From assembly GCA_035527835.1 (NCBI GenBank), contig DATKZS010000235.1:1-59991 (forward strand): a stretch of DNA of 59,991 nucleotides. The letters are read 5' to 3'. The notes under the pieces were generated by a model, which saw nothing but the letters and a program-made list of their open reading frames with translations, ran no database searches and had not been told where the DNA came from. Each line of letters starts with the position of its first letter. Position 1 is the first letter of the stretch. The position numbers and the translations under genes are program-made. This document shows, one piece after another, positions 14,424-24,415 of the stretch. The DNA comes from DATKZS01 sp035527835 [NCBI: bacterium]. Its GTDB lineage: Bacteria > RBG-13-61-14.

Positions 14424-16151
14424 TTAGACTATCTGCAATTCCTTTTTGCCCTTTTTCTCGCCGGGTCCCAGAATCATGTTCTTGATGCCCTCTCCGGCCG
14501 GGACCATGGGATAGACGTTTTCCTCGCGGTCCACGCGGAAGTCCATGATACACGGCTCGGGCGTGGCAAACGCCTCCTTGAGCACCGGCTCGACGTCGGC
14601 CGGGTCGGTCACGGTGAAGCCGCGGGCGCCGTAGGCCTCGGCCACCTTCTTGAAGTCGGGCTCAAAGGCGAGGCAGGTCTGCGAGTAGCGCTTGTTGTAG
14701 AACATCTCCTGCCACTGCCGCACCATGCCCAGGAACTGGTTGTTCAGGATGGCGACGTTGACCGGCAGCCGGTTCTGCACGGCGGTGGCCAGCTCCTGGA
14801 TGTTCATCTGGAACGAGCCGTCGCCGGCGATGTCCACCACCACGGCGTCGGGGTTGCCGATCTGGGCGCCGATGGCGGCGGGGAAGCCGTAGCCCATGGT
14901 GCCGAGCCCGCCGGAGCTCAGGAAGCGGCGCGGGTGGTTGAACTTGTAGAACTGCGCGGCCCACATCTGGTTCTGCCCGACCTCGGTGCAGATGATGGCC
15001 TCGCCCTTAGTCAGCTCGTAAATTTTCTCGACCACGAACTGGGGCTTGATGATCTTGGCGGACGGCTCGTAATGGAGCGGGTGCTCCGTCTTCCAGGCCC
15101 CGGTCTTTTTCACCCACTGGGCGCGGGCCTTGTGTTTGAGCTCGTCGGGGGCCTTCACGACCTTGTTCATTTCCTTGAGCACGCGCTTGACGTCGCCGAC
15201 GATGGGGATGTTGACCACCACGTTCTTGGAGATGGCGGACGGGTCTATATCAATATGGATGACGTCGGCGTCGGGCGCGAACTCCTCGATCTTTCCGGTG
15301 ACGCGGTCGTCGAATCGTGCGCCGATGGCGATGAGGAGGTCGCACTCGGTGATGGCCATGTTGGCGGCGTAGGTCCCGTGCATTCCGAGCATTCCCAGCG
15401 ACAGGTCATGGGTTCCGGGGAAGCCGCCGAGTCCCATCAGGGTCATGGTGACGGGGATGTGCTGGTTCTCGGCGAGCTGGCTGAGCTCCTTGTTCGCGCC
15501 GGAGATGATGACGCCTCCGCCGGCGTAGATCACGGGCCGCGAGGCCTTCTCGATGGCGCGGGCGGCGCGCTCGATCTGCTTCAAGTTGCCGTCGTAGGTT
15601 GGCTTGTAGCCGCGGAGCTCGATTTTTTCGGGATGTTCGTGGTCGAGGCTGCAGGCGGTGACGTCCTTGGGCAGGTCAATGAGCACGGGCCCGGGCCGGC
15701 CGGTGGACGCGATGTGGAAGGCCTCCTTGACGACGCGGCCGATGTCGCAGACGTCGTAGATCAGGTAGCTGTGCTTGGTGATGGGTCTGGTGATGCCGAC
15801 GATGTCGGCCTCCTGGAAGGCATCGCCTCCGATCATGGCGGTGGGGACCTGGCCGGTGAGCGCGACCAGGGGCACGGAGTCCATGTAGGCGTTGGCGATG
15901 CCGGTGACCAGGTTGGTGGCGCCGGGTCCGGAGGTGGCGAGGCAGACGCCGACCTTGCCGGTGCTGCGGGCGTAACCGTCGGCGGCGTGGGCCGCGGCCT
16001 GCTCGTGCCGGGTCAGGATGAAGCGGATGTCCGAGTCGAACAGAACGTCAAAAATACCGAGCAGCACCCCGCCCGGATACCCGAACATCACGTCCACCTT
16101 CTCCCGCTCGAGCGCGTCCACCAGGATCTGCGCGCCGGTCATGTCGCTCAT
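14424..16151 (-). CDS. ilvB: Acetolactate synthase large subunit
   Basis: A 575-residue thiamine-diphosphate enzyme that joins two pyruvates, or pyruvate and 2-oxobutyrate, in branched-chain amino-acid synthesis. The N-terminal catalytic Glu lies in [38 protein letters not shown] follows, and the ThDP/Mg motif begins at [12 protein letters not shown] with NNQ behind it. Length and domain order (PYR, central, PP) are typical of biosynthetic AHAS rather than catabolic AlsS, and the regulatory subunit next door agrees. The start has GGAGGGA upstream. It is second in the ilvD-ilvB-ilvN cluster. Confidence 0.96.
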   Translation of the reverse strand: MSDMTGAQILVDALEREKVDVMFGYPGGVLLGIFDVLFDSDIRFILTRHEQAAAHAADGYARSTGKVGVCLATSGPGATNLVTGIANAYMDSVPLVALTGQVPTAMIGGDAFQEADIVGITRPITKHSYLIYDVCDIGRVVKEAFHIASTGRPGPVLIDLPKDVTACSLDHEHPEKIELRGYKPTYDGNLKQIERAARAIEKASRPVIYAGGGVIISGANKELSQLAENQHIPVTMTLMGLGGFPGTHDLSLGMLGMHGTYAANMAITECDLLIAIGARFDDRVTGKIEEFAPDADVIHIDIDPSAISKNVVVNIPIVGDVKRVLKEMNKVVKAPDELKHKARAQWVKKTGAWKTEHPLHYEPSAKIIKPQFVVEKIYELTKGEAIICTEVGQNQMWAAQFYKFNHPRRFLSSGGLGTMGYGFPAAIGAQIGNPDAVVVDIAGDGSFQMNIQELATAVQNRLPVNVAILNNQFLGMVRQWQEMFYNKRYSQTCLAFEPDFKKVAEAYGARGFTVTDPADVEPVLKEAFATPEPCIMDFRVDREENVYPMVPAGEGIKNMILGPGEKKGKKELQIV

Positions 16152-16177
16152 GCCGCATCCCTCCGTTGTTCAAACAA

Positions 16178-16253
16178 AGTAGGTAGTAGATAGTAGATAG
16201 GATTCAGGGAAAATGCTCTAACCCCTATCTACTACCTACTATCTACTCTCTAC
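16178..16253. repeat. Inverted heptamer array (GTAGATA / TATCTAC)
   Basis: GTAGGTAGTAGATAGTAGAT on the left and CCCCTATCTACTACCTACTA onward on the right form a hairpin between ilvD and ilvB. The ilvD stop codon (TAG, at 16250-16252) lies inside the right arm. The second copy is at 36615-36696. Confidence 0.87.
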
Positions 16254-17908
16254 TTTCCCTCCAGCACCGCTCCCCTTGCCGCGCTGCCCACGGCGGCGGC
16301 GTAGCGCGCGAGGTAGCCGCTCTTGACCTTGGGGGCCTTGGGCTTCAGGATTTTCAGCCGCCTTTTGATCTCGGCGGCGGACAATTTGAGGTCGAGGCGG
16401 CGGGCGGGGACGTCGAGCTTGATGACGTCTCCGTTCTTGACCGCTCCGATGGGTCCTCCGGCCGCGGCCTCGGGGGCCACGTGCCCGATGCATGGCCCGC
16501 GGGTGCCGCCGGAGAAGCGGCCGTCGGTGACGAGGGCCACGGACTCGCCGAGTCCCATTCCCATGAGGGCGGAGGTGGGGGAGAGCATCTCCCTCATTCC
16601 CGGCCCGCCCTTGGGCCCTTCATAGCGGATGACCACGAAGTCGCCCGCCTTGATCTTGCCGGAGAGGATGGCGCTCATCGCGTCTTCCTCCGCGTCAAAG
16701 CAGCGGGCGCGGCCCTCGTACTTCATCATGGCGGCGGACACCGCGGACTGCTTGACCACCGACCCCTCGGGCGCCAGGCTGCCCTTGAGCACGGCGATGC
16801 CGCCCTCCTTCATGTAGGCGTTCTGCGGAGTGTGGACGACCTCGTGGTCGGTCCAGGGCTTTTTGCTGAGGAGCTTATGCACGCTCGGCCCGGTGACGGT
16901 GGGGTTGTCGTGGAGCTGGCCGCGGAGCTGATACATTACCGCGGGCACGCCGCCGGCCCGCTCCAGGTCCTCCATGGCATGCTCGCCGGCGGGGCGGAGC
17001 CTGGTGAGGTTCGGGGTGGCGCGGGAGATGGAGTCGAACAGTTCGAGCTTGATGGGCGCGCCGGCCTCGTGGGCGATGGCGGTGAGGTGGAGCACGGAGT
17101 TGGATGAGCCGCCCAGCGCCATGTCCATGCGGATGGCGTTCTCGATGCTCTTCTGGTTGATGATCCGGCGCGCGTTCACGCCGTTTTTCACGAGCTCGAC
17201 GATTTTCTGTCCGCTCTCGTAGGCGATGCGTTTCTTGCGGGACGACACGGCCAGCGCGGTGCCGCACCCGGTGAGGCTCATACCCATGGCCTCGGTGAGA
17301 CAGGACATGGTGTTGGCGGTGTAGAGCCCCTGGCACGAGCCGGGCCCGGGGCAGGCCTCGCCCTCGACGGCCTCCAATTCGCGCTTGCTGATCTTGCCTG
17401 CCTGGTACAGGCCCACGGCCTCGAAGGTGTTGCGCACGAGGGTGAGGCGGGCGCCCTGGTGCCAGCCGCAGAGCATGGGTCCGGCGGTGACGACGATGCA
17501 GGGGATGTCAAGGCGGGCCGCGGCCATCAACATGCCGGGCGTGATCTTGTCGCAGTTGGTAAGGAGCGCGAGTCCGTCGAGGGCATGGGCCTGGGTGATG
17601 GCCTCGACCAGGTCGGCGATCAGCTCGCGGGAGGGCAGGCTCATCTTCATGCCCTCGTGGCCCATGGCAATGCCGTCGCAGATGCCGGGGACGCCGAACA
17701 CGAACGGGCGGCCGCCGCCGGCGTAGACGCCGTTTTCGATGGCGCGCTCGAGCTCGCGCATTCCGGAGTGTCCGGGGATGAGGTCGGTGAAGCTGGAGGC
17801 CAGGCCGATAAAGGGCTTGCCCATGTCGGCGCTGGTGAGGCCGGTGGCGCGGAGCAGCGCGCGGTTGGGGGTGCGCTCGATGCCTTTCTTGGTCCGGTCC
17901 GATCTCAT
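16250..17908 (-). CDS. ilvD: Dihydroxy-acid dehydratase
   Basis: A 552-residue Fe-S dehydratase that makes 2-oxoisovalerate and 2-oxo-3-methylvalerate, the third step of branched-chain amino-acid synthesis. The cluster cysteines are visible in [10 protein letters not shown] and [18 protein letters not shown], and the C-terminal motif [22 protein letters not shown] is complete. The length is that of the IlvD/Edd family. The start is preceded by GGGAGGGAC. It is the first gene of the minus-strand cluster; ilvC is absent from the window. The final codon is supplied by the repeat at 16178-16253. Confidence 0.95.
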   Translation of the reverse strand: MRSDRTKKGIERTPNRALLRATGLTSADMGKPFIGLASSFTDLIPGHSGMRELERAIENGVYAGGGRPFVFGVPGICDGIAMGHEGMKMSLPSRELIADLVEAITQAHALDGLALLTNCDKITPGMLMAAARLDIPCIVVTAGPMLCGWHQGARLTLVRNTFEAVGLYQAGKISKRELEAVEGEACPGPGSCQGLYTANTMSCLTEAMGMSLTGCGTALAVSSRKKRIAYESGQKIVELVKNGVNARRIINQKSIENAIRMDMALGGSSNSVLHLTAIAHEAGAPIKLELFDSISRATPNLTRLRPAGEHAMEDLERAGGVPAVMYQLRGQLHDNPTVTGPSVHKLLSKKPWTDHEVVHTPQNAYMKEGGIAVLKGSLAPEGSVVKQSAVSAAMMKYEGRARCFDAEEDAMSAILSGKIKAGDFVVIRYEGPKGGPGMREMLSPTSALMGMGLGESVALVTDGRFSGGTRGPCIGHVAPEAAAGGPIGAVKNGDVIKLDVPARRLDLKLSAAEIKRRLKILKPKAPKVKSGYLARYAAAVGSAARGAVLEGK

Positions 17909-17940
17909 TTCCGTCCCTCCCTGGGAAAAGTTGTTCTTTT

Positions 17941-18071
17941 GCCGCAGATGAACGCAGATGAACGCAGATAAGAGAGAATAGGATTAAGAAGCAAGAATTT
18001 TGACTTAAATTCCCGTTCTTCCATATTCGGTCTTCTTTTCTTATCTGTGTTCATCTGCGTTCATCTGCGGC
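17941..18071. repeat. Inverted array of GATGAACGCA units upstream of ilvD
   Basis: GCCGCAGATGAACGCAGATG onward on the left and TCATCTGCGTTCATCTGCGG on the right flank about 70 nt of AT-rich sequence. The element fills most of the gap upstream of ilvD, so any ilvD promoter must lie in or around it. A second copy is at 44263-44343. Confidence 0.85.
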
Positions 18072-18098
18072 TAAAAAATGATCCTCCTTACTCCACAA

Positions 18099-18129
18099 CA
18101 AAAAACCCCGATGGGGGACCACCGGGGTT
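18099..18129 (-). terminator. Intrinsic terminator of the DUF465-like gene
   Basis: Read on the minus strand: AACCCCG, a loop of about 12 nt, CGGGGTT and then TTTTTG. It lies about 25 nt after the stop of the 18153-18446 gene and separates it from ilvD. Confidence 0.75.
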
Positions 18130-18152
18130 CATAAAAAATTTCCCGAGTGGCC

Positions 18153-18446
18153 TTACGCCGGCGATACCGCTACCTTGTAATCGCGGATCTTCTCGGCGAT
18201 CTTGTCCTTGCCCCACAGTTTAAGTCGTTTGATCCTTTTCACCTCGACTTGCTCCTCCGGGGTGAGGAAGGGCTTTTCGGCCAGGCCCCGCGCCTTCCCC
18301 TTGAGCTCATGGTGCTCGTCCCAGAGCTTCTTGAACTCAGGGTCCGTCTCGCAGAGCTTCATCGCGATTTCGAAGTCATCGGGCGCCATGTTGCCCTGAT
18401 TGTTCATGTCGGCCTGGGCGTTCATCAGGCAAGATAATAAGGTCAT
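18153..18446 (-). CDS. Small YdcH/DUF465-like protein
   Basis: A charged helical protein of up to 97 residues. The core EHHELKGKARGLAEKPFL, then TPEEQVEVKRIKRLKLWGKD, matches the DUF465/YdcH pattern (EHHxLxxxxxxLxxxxxLTxxExxEIKxLKKxKLxxKD). Function of the family is unknown. The start is unsettled: internal ATGs at 18407 and 18389 are plausible because the first dozen residues are not family-like and no clear ribosome site is visible. A terminator follows the gene. It appears to be a single-gene unit. Confidence 0.65.
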   Translation of the reverse strand: MTLLSCLMNAQADMNNQGNMAPDDFEIAMKLCETDPEFKKLWDEHHELKGKARGLAEKPFLTPEEQVEVKRIKRLKLWGKDKIAEKIRDYKVAVSPA

Positions 18447-18708
18447 TGGGCGGACATGTCAAACCGGGCGAGTGGGCGCGGCCTTGGGGGGCCCGCGGGG
18501 TGGTTTTGCCGCTCCGATGCTTTGGGGAAAAGATATTTGGGTGTGCGGCATAAATGGAGGTGAATTGTGGTGCGGGCCTCTGGCCTGCATCTTTTCCCTT
18601 GGGGAGCAGGCGAGACGCCCGCACCATACAAGGTGTTTGTGGAGCCGGGGCCACTTAATTTCGCCAATTCCGAAAGATCCGGGACTCGCCCGCGGCAACC
18701 GGGATTAC
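18447..18708. repeat. Intergenic region with GGTGCGGGCCTCTGGCCTGC palindrome
   Basis: Within this 262-nt gap, 18569-18625 carries GGTGCGGGCCTCTGGCCTGC, a short loop and GCAGGCGAGACGCCCGCACC, an inverted repeat. A close copy is at 38217-38270. The rest shows no gene or RNA that I recognise. Confidence 0.75.
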
Positions 18709-20460
18709 TTAAAAGGATACTGTTATCCTCGACTGGACCCAATTGAAAGGCACCACGCTTTCAATATCTATCTCGAGCTGGTCAGTGCCGCCGTCAGGAT
18801 CATTCACCACCACCACGGCCTTTCCGTCCGGGCCGGTGGGTACGATGGTCTCGGGCCCGCCGTTCACTGTTCCATTGCCTGAGGAGACGGTAACCCGCAG
18901 GTCCACGACGGGCTCGGGGTCCCCGGTCTCGGGGTGGGTCAATGTGAGCTCCACCATGTGGAAGGTAGCGGTCCCGCCAAGGTCCACGGCCGTTACCACG
19001 GCGATGGGCACGATCGGATCGGCCTTTTCATCCGCTCTCAAGTTCGTGATATGCAAATACATGCACTCCTGCCGGCCCGGATCATGAGGACAATCAACGC
19101 AGCCGCCCACGAAGGCGCAGAGATCCGCCGGGTCCATGCCCACAATCATGGCTATCAATCCCATGTCCCAATACCCCGAGAACTCCGCCTTCCCAATATA
19201 TTTATAATCCCTTTCAAATATCCCGGAGATGATCACACCGGTGATATTCATCTGCAGGCCTGCCGAGTAAATCGGCAAGTCGAACGGGCCCACTACAAAC
19301 CCGGGGTTTCCGCTCAGGTCAGCGGGCGGCAAGAGAAAGGTGGGCAGGGTCATGTCCTGCTGAAAGGGGTCGGGAGCCCCCAAATCGCCCTCCGCGAAGA
19401 TGAACTTCATCTGTTGCGGAGCGGTGTCCGCCTCGATGATCCCGAGCAAGAGGGGGACCGTAAGTCCTAATCCTGATATTAGATCACATAAACCCGGCGG
19501 CTCCACACATGTGCCATGATAGAGGTCCAGGACAAAGGCCTTTCCCACTCCGGCCATTGGATCCACGGTCCATGATGGTTCCTCGGTATAAAAGCTGTAT
19601 TCATAGTGAAACAGACCCATTGTTACCCTTACCGTGTACTGCGTGCTCATGGTCAGCAGTAAAGGGTCGGGAATAAAAGTAAGCAGTGTGCCCGACCCGT
19701 CCAGGGACCAGGCTCCACCGACCGGTCCCACCTCGTCGGACAATACCATGGTCACATCAGCGGGCAGAACCGGCATGCTGAACCCCAACCGGACCTGGCC
19801 GATGTCAAGGGGCACGTTGACCTCATTCTCCATCGGAAGAATCGCAAAGGCATAGAGGCATGAAATATTGCCGTCGCAATCCTGGTCAATGAAATCGCCG
19901 CAGATCTCGGGGGCGCCCGGGTGGATGGAGCTGTTCCCGTCGTTGCAGTCCACGGTGTTTCCCCCTTGAGGGGCCTTCAGGTATCCGTCCCCGTCCCAGT
20001 CCGGATTCCCGATAAAAGCGCCGAGAAAGGACGGGTCCGTGGACGCCGAGAACGCGGAAAAGAGCGCATAGGGGACGCTGGTGATCCGGGAACGCGGCGT
20101 CATCTCCGCATCCGCGTCCACCCTGACTCCCATCCATACCTCCTGGTGCTTCTGAAAAACATCGGCAAGACTGCTCTCCATTTCCGGGGTGACGGTTCCC
20201 GATCCGATGAGCACATGGTAAATCCCGTTGGCGACCATCACATCCTCCTGGAGCACGCTGAGGTAGGCGGTGGCTTCCGAGTCCGTGCCATAGAAGGTAA
20301 AAGTCAGGTCCACGGTCACGCCATTCAGAGGATGCCCCGCGGCATCGGTCAGCCGGCCCTGGTAGTTGATGAGCTGCGGGACCGACTGCGCCCGGGCGAT
20401 CCCCAAGCACACCGCCAAACCAACAACGCCAACCAACGCCAATCCAATCTTTGTCCTCAT
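18709..20460 (-). CDS. Secreted multidomain protein with one MopE-type motif
   Basis: A 583-residue exported protein. The signal peptide runs to IARAQS (residues about 1-20). The first domain, PQLINYQGRLTDAAGHPLNG, is a common secreted module in Myxococcota and other environmental bacteria. A MopE-type metal-binding motif follows (DCNDGNSSIHPGAPEICGD, then DQDCDG), then a Big_5-like Ig segment (VPLDIGQVRLGFSMPVLPAD) and a long C-terminal region without known domains that ends in an Ig-like fold. AGGAGG before the ATG at 20460 fixes the start. It lies 35 nt after the propeller lipoprotein gene and is probably cotranscribed with it. A structural or adhesive surface role is a guess. Confidence 0.65.
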   Translation of the reverse strand: MRTKIGLALVGVVGLAVCLGIARAQSVPQLINYQGRLTDAAGHPLNGVTVDLTFTFYGTDSEATAYLSVLQEDVMVANGIYHVLIGSGTVTPEMESSLADVFQKHQEVWMGVRVDADAEMTPRSRITSVPYALFSAFSASTDPSFLGAFIGNPDWDGDGYLKAPQGGNTVDCNDGNSSIHPGAPEICGDFIDQDCDGNISCLYAFAILPMENEVNVPLDIGQVRLGFSMPVLPADVTMVLSDEVGPVGGAWSLDGSGTLLTFIPDPLLLTMSTQYTVRVTMGLFHYEYSFYTEEPSWTVDPMAGVGKAFVLDLYHGTCVEPPGLCDLISGLGLTVPLLLGIIEADTAPQQMKFIFAEGDLGAPDPFQQDMTLPTFLLPPADLSGNPGFVVGPFDLPIYSAGLQMNITGVIISGIFERDYKYIGKAEFSGYWDMGLIAMIVGMDPADLCAFVGGCVDCPHDPGRQECMYLHITNLRADEKADPIVPIAVVTAVDLGGTATFHMVELTLTHPETGDPEPVVDLRVTVSSGNGTVNGGPETIVPTGPDGKAVVVVNDPDGGTDQLEIDIESVVPFNWVQSRITVSF

Positions 20461-20495
20461 AACTCGACCTCCTTCAAGAGAAGTTGAATAGGGTC

Positions 20496-22217
20496 TCAAG
20501 GGGCACACCCGATCCGGGCGAAGTAGATTTCGTCATTAACCTCGTCCCAGCAGTAATAGTAATCCTGCCAACTCACTCCAAACTCCGATCCGCTCCAGGC
20601 CAGAGCAGGGTTTGAAGACCGACAGGAACCGATTCTCACCGGGAAATCTTTGCTCATTTTCAAACCCTGGCTCGAGATTTTGGCAAAGTAGATTTGATCG
20701 GTCCCTTCTCGATCATCCTGCCAGGAGAGCCCGAATTCATCGCCGCTCCAGGCCAGGGAAGGATTCAGGCTGTGAGCGCCATCGTAGGTTACCCGGAGGT
20801 CCGGTCCCAGCTTTGAACCTTGGGCGGAAATCCGGGCGAAATAAATTTCAGGGTTTCCATCCCGGGTATCGTTCCAGGCGATTCCGAATTCGGAGCCGGT
20901 CCAGCGGAGAGAGGAATTGGCGCCCTTGCCGCGGGGAAAAGGGACATAGAGGTCAGGGCCGATTTTAAGACCATCGGAGGAAATTCTGGTAAACCATAAA
21001 TCATATGCCGGTTCTTCAAAGTCATGCCAGCTTAATCCGAATTCGGAGCCGGTCCAAACCAGTTGGGGATGTCTGCCCCAAAATCCATTATAGGTGATTC
21101 GGAGCTCCGGTCCGATCACTACCCCGCCGGGGGAGAATCGGACAAAGTAGATCTCGTATGGCCAACCCCCGCAAAAGGCGAGTCCGAATTCCGAGCCGGT
21201 CCAGGCCAGGGAAGGCTCTGCACCGGGGGTGATGAGGGAGAAAGGTTCCAGGAGAGGCCCCGAGGCGGAGATTCGAATGAATTCGAGGGAGTCGAACTGC
21301 CAAATCAGCCCGAATTCCGAACCGGCAAAGACCAGGGAGGAAAAGCCATCGAATCCCTCCTGACTGGTTACTCTGAGGTCCGGGCCAATCTTTTCGGCGG
21401 CCGGGGAGATGCGGGCAAAATAAATTTCATAATCGTAATCGCGAGCATCTTGCCAGCTCACGGCAAATTCGGAGCCGGTCCAGGTCAGGGAAGGTGACTT
21501 GCTATACCAGGGGGCATAGGTGACTCGGAGTTCGGGGCCGGCGAGGACGGGACAACATCCAAAGATCGTCGGATCCGTATCATCGCAGTCGGGGCCCATG
21601 ATGGTGAGGTAGCGATCACAAAGTTTGAAGTAGCTATCTTGGTCATTATCCCGGCAGGTCTCGCAGGCGTTCCAGGCATTGGGGTTATGATCATCGCAAT
21701 CATCTCCGCCGCACCACCGTCCGCGATGGCCGTCGTCGTCCTGGTCCGGGCAGCAAACCGCGGGGTCCAATCCATTCACATATTCGTCAAGGTTGGTCCT
21801 CTCGTCCCAATCCAGGTCCGGATAAATGTAAGAACCGGCCGGAAAAAACACGACCCCGGACCCGCCCTCGATCACCTCCTGGTCAACGGTTTGCTCCGCG
21901 AGGATGAGCTTCTTTCCATTATAAAAAAGTAAATAATAGCGCAAGGTGAGCGAGTGGCGCCCGGGAGGGATCGAGGTCAGCCGTTGTTGCAAGGAGTGGT
22001 CCGAAGTGGGGCTGAGGTTCAGGGCGTGAGTGGTGTCTCCGTCAATGACCAATTCCGCCAGGAGGCCGGGGAGAGGGTCTTCGGGAAGGAGTTCCGGGCT
22101 CTCGGCCCTGATAATGGTCCCCGGGACCAACTTGTCACCTTCAAAATCACAGCTATAACCAAGGGCCAGCGGCAGAAGCAGAAGCAACCGCGTCAGAGCA
22201 AACCTTGACCTTGTCAT
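20496..22217 (-). CDS. Seven-repeat beta-propeller lipoprotein with MopE-like motifs
   Basis: A 573-residue lipoprotein: hydrophobic signal, then lipobox LGYSC near residues 19-23. An N-terminal domain of about 130 residues precedes MopE-like Asp motifs (CPDQDDDGHRG, GGDDCDDHNP, GPDCDDTDPT). From about residue 240 to the end there are seven units of about 45-55 residues with the consensus (S/A)LxWTGSEFGxSWxDxRxxxxEIYFARIS, predicting a seven-bladed propeller. AGGGAGG before the ATG supports the start. It is upstream of the other secreted MopE protein on the minus strand. The ligand is unknown. Confidence 0.75.
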   Translation of the reverse strand: MTRSRFALTRLLLLLPLALGYSCDFEGDKLVPGTIIRAESPELLPEDPLPGLLAELVIDGDTTHALNLSPTSDHSLQQRLTSIPPGRHSLTLRYYLLFYNGKKLILAEQTVDQEVIEGGSGVVFFPAGSYIYPDLDWDERTNLDEYVNGLDPAVCCPDQDDDGHRGRWCGGDDCDDHNPNAWNACETCRDNDQDSYFKLCDRYLTIMGPDCDDTDPTIFGCCPVLAGPELRVTYAPWYSKSPSLTWTGSEFAVSWQDARDYDYEIYFARISPAAEKIGPDLRVTSQEGFDGFSSLVFAGSEFGLIWQFDSLEFIRISASGPLLEPFSLITPGAEPSLAWTGSEFGLAFCGGWPYEIYFVRFSPGGVVIGPELRITYNGFWGRHPQLVWTGSEFGLSWHDFEEPAYDLWFTRISSDGLKIGPDLYVPFPRGKGANSSLRWTGSEFGIAWNDTRDGNPEIYFARISAQGSKLGPDLRVTYDGAHSLNPSLAWSGDEFGLSWQDDREGTDQIYFAKISSQGLKMSKDFPVRIGSCRSSNPALAWSGSEFGVSWQDYYYCWDEVNDEIYFARIGCAP

Positions 22218-22381
22218 GACCGTGCCTCCCTTGGGATCGAGGGCCGATTTTCTCTTCGGGACTTACGTTATCCTCTACCACTACCTCTCGAAGATCATAT
22301 TTACATCACCTCTCCAGGTAATGTCAAATTTTTCGTGTCAAGATTTTGTTGCGCCGCTCAAGGAAGTATGATAAAAATAAT

Positions 22382-24412
22382 ATGTTCGGAACGGAGTCGG
22401 CCGCGCCGAAATGCGGAGCAAAACTCCTTGATTCGCCGGGGCTTGGGGCATTGGGAACCGGTTGGCGGGAGTGGTTTGTTCATTTGAGGAGGCTCATTAT
22501 TCTGGGACGGTCAGCGAGGATTTGGGCGCTTATTGTGATGGCCGCGCTGGTTTGTGTCTTGCCGGGGGCGGCGGGCGCCCGCGCCGAGCGCATGGAGGTG
22601 GTGAGTCCGTCCGCGGCGTGGAACCGTTTTCTGGCCAGATGGAACGATTTCCGGGAACATCTTGAGAAGGGCGAGTCCGCGGATGCGGCCAAACAGTTGG
22701 ACCAGGTTCTCAGCGCCAAGTGGGACGGCGGTCTTGGCGACCTTCCGGTCCATGCCACGGCCCTGATCCGGTGGGCGGAAAAGCTCTACCAGCGCGGCGA
22801 CCGCGAAACCGCGGAGCGGCTCACGGAGTATGCCCAAAAGCTGGCGCCCGGCTCGTTTCGGGTGCAGCTCTCGCTGGCGCGGTATTACCTTGGCGGCGGT
22901 CCTGTCGAGCCCGGGAAGAGCGTGTCGTATTACCTGGCGTCTTTGCGGACATTGGAGGACGACTTTGGGGCTCTTTATTGGCTGGGCGGCCGGTTCTGCA
23001 TCTATCCTCTGGTTTTCATGGGGTTATTGGGATCGGTGTTGGGGCTGACGTGTCTTTTCCGCTATGGGGTGCTTCTGTTCCACGATTTCTCGGACCTTTT
23101 TCCCGCGCGCAAGATGCCCGTCGTGCTTTCCGATGCCCTGTGCATCCTGGTTCTTGGCCTGCCTCTGGCGGCGGGGCTTTCGTGGTGGTGGCTGGTCTCG
23201 TGGTGGCTACTGGTCATGTCGCTTTACATGAAACGGGGCGAGGTGGTGCTGGCCTGTTTGTGGTTTATTTTCCTGCTGAGCGCTCCGGTCCTGCTTTCCC
23301 GCTACAGCGTTTTCGCGGCCACGCGTTCGGATGCGGCGCTATATGCGGCTCTGCGGGTACGGAACGGGGTCCCGACCGGGTCTGACCGGTCGGTGCTGGA
23401 AGAGGCTTTGCAGAAGCGGCCGGATGACCTCTTGGCGCGCTTCAGCCTGGCCCAGCTCCTGCAGCGGGAGGGCCGGTTCAACAAGGCGGTTTCGGTTTAC
23501 GAGCCTCTTCTGAAGGACAAGAGGACAGCGCAGGAGGCCTACAACAACATCGCGGAGATATATCTTTGGGACGGTCAGTTGGAGCCGGTTTTCCGGGCGC
23601 TCTCGGCGGCGGTTGATTCGGGGGGCCCGCGGGCGGAGGTTTTGTTCAACCTGGGCCAATATTACCAGGAGGCGGAGCAACTCGTGCGCATGGACGAACA
23701 GTACAAGGCGGCCAGCGCCATTAATCAGAAAAAGGTGGAGCAGTTGACGGCGCGGGGCGGGGAGTGGAAGCTCAACCGTTTCATGGCGTCGCTTCCGGTC
23801 CCGCGGTCCCTGGTTTGGGAAAGGAGCGTGTCCGGCTCGGCCATGGCCGGCGCCGCTTTCCCCGCCATCTGGAATGCCTGGATGGGCCAGCCTTCCGGGC
23901 TTGAGTATCTGGGGGTGGTCATCGCCGGTCCGGTGCTCATACTCCTGCTCCGGATCATCGGCAAGGGCTGGAACCTGTCGAGCCGGTGCTCGTCGTGTGG
24001 CCGTCCGATCTGCCTCACGTGCCAGAAGCCGCCGCGCGAGCCGGGCATCTGCACTCCCTGTTACAACGTGTTCAAGGGCGAGGGCGGGGTTGACCTGAAA
24101 GTCAAGATGCAAAAGCGCTCGGAGGTCCAGCGCTACCGTGACATCTGGAGCCGCAGCGGTCTGGCGCTCGCCATCCTGGCGCCGGGCAGCGGTCATATGC
24201 TGCTGGGCTGGACCGGGGCCGGGGCGCTGCTTTTTTCATGCGTGGCCCTGGCCTGGTCCGTTTTCATCACCCGTTGGCTGATGTGGCCGGAAGCCGCGCC
24301 GTCTTACCATGGAGGCGTGCCGGGTTATGGCATTGTCCTGGTTTTGGTCTATCTTATCTTGGTGGTCATTTCCGTGCTCAACTACCGGGCCCGGATTGAC
24401 CGGTGGAGATAG
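22382..24412 (+). CDS. Membrane protein with TPR region and treble-clef-like zinc site
   Basis: About 676 residues. An N-terminal signal or anchor (ALIVMAALVCVLPGAAGARA) is followed by TPR-like helices, a cluster of four or five transmembrane segments, a second TPR block (ALQKRPDDLLARFSLAQLLQ, then AYNNIAEIYLWDGQLE), a further transmembrane helix, a cysteine-rich knuckle (CSSCGRPICLTCQK, then CTPCYN) and two terminal transmembrane helices. The start is uncertain: a TTG at 22346 is in frame, the ATG at 22382 is the first ATG, and later starts nearer the signal are possible. The next gene starts four bases after the stop, so the two are coupled. Such pairs with DUF4388 proteins suggest envelope signalling, but function is unknown. 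Confidence 0.65.
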   Translation: MFGTESAAPKCGAKLLDSPGLGALGTGWREWFVHLRRLIILGRSARIWALIVMAALVCVLPGAAGARAERMEVVSPSAAWNRFLARWNDFREHLEKGESADAAKQLDQVLSAKWDGGLGDLPVHATALIRWAEKLYQRGDRETAERLTEYAQKLAPGSFRVQLSLARYYLGGGPVEPGKSVSYYLASLRTLEDDFGALYWLGGRFCIYPLVFMGLLGSVLGLTCLFRYGVLLFHDFSDLFPARKMPVVLSDALCILVLGLPLAAGLSWWWLVSWWLLVMSLYMKRGEVVLACLWFIFLLSAPVLLSRYSVFAATRSDAALYAALRVRNGVPTGSDRSVLEEALQKRPDDLLARFSLAQLLQREGRFNKAVSVYEPLLKDKRTAQEAYNNIAEIYLWDGQLEPVFRALSAAVDSGGPRAEVLFNLGQYYQEAEQLVRMDEQYKAASAINQKKVEQLTARGGEWKLNRFMASLPVPRSLVWERSVSGSAMAGAAFPAIWNAWMGQPSGLEYLGVVIAGPVLILLLRIIGKGWNLSSRCSSCGRPICLTCQKPPREPGICTPCYNVFKGEGGVDLKVKMQKRSEVQRYRDIWSRSGLALAILAPGSGHMLLGWTGAGALLFSCVALAWSVFITRWLMWPEAAPSYHGGVPGYGIVLVLVYLILVVISVLNYRARIDRWR

Positions 24413-24415
24413 AAA

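Noticed and set aside
17909-18098. T-box or leader-peptide attenuator upstream of ilvD
   Set aside because: No T-box sequence, no run of Leu/Ile/Val codons and no antiterminator were found; the gap is filled by an inverted repeat. The only terminator nearby belongs to the upstream gene.
22346-22381. TTG start and a promoter-like TTGTTG...TATGAT before the TPR protein
   Set aside because: The spacer is only 15 nt and the TTG lacks a ribosome site; not strong enough to list as a promoter.
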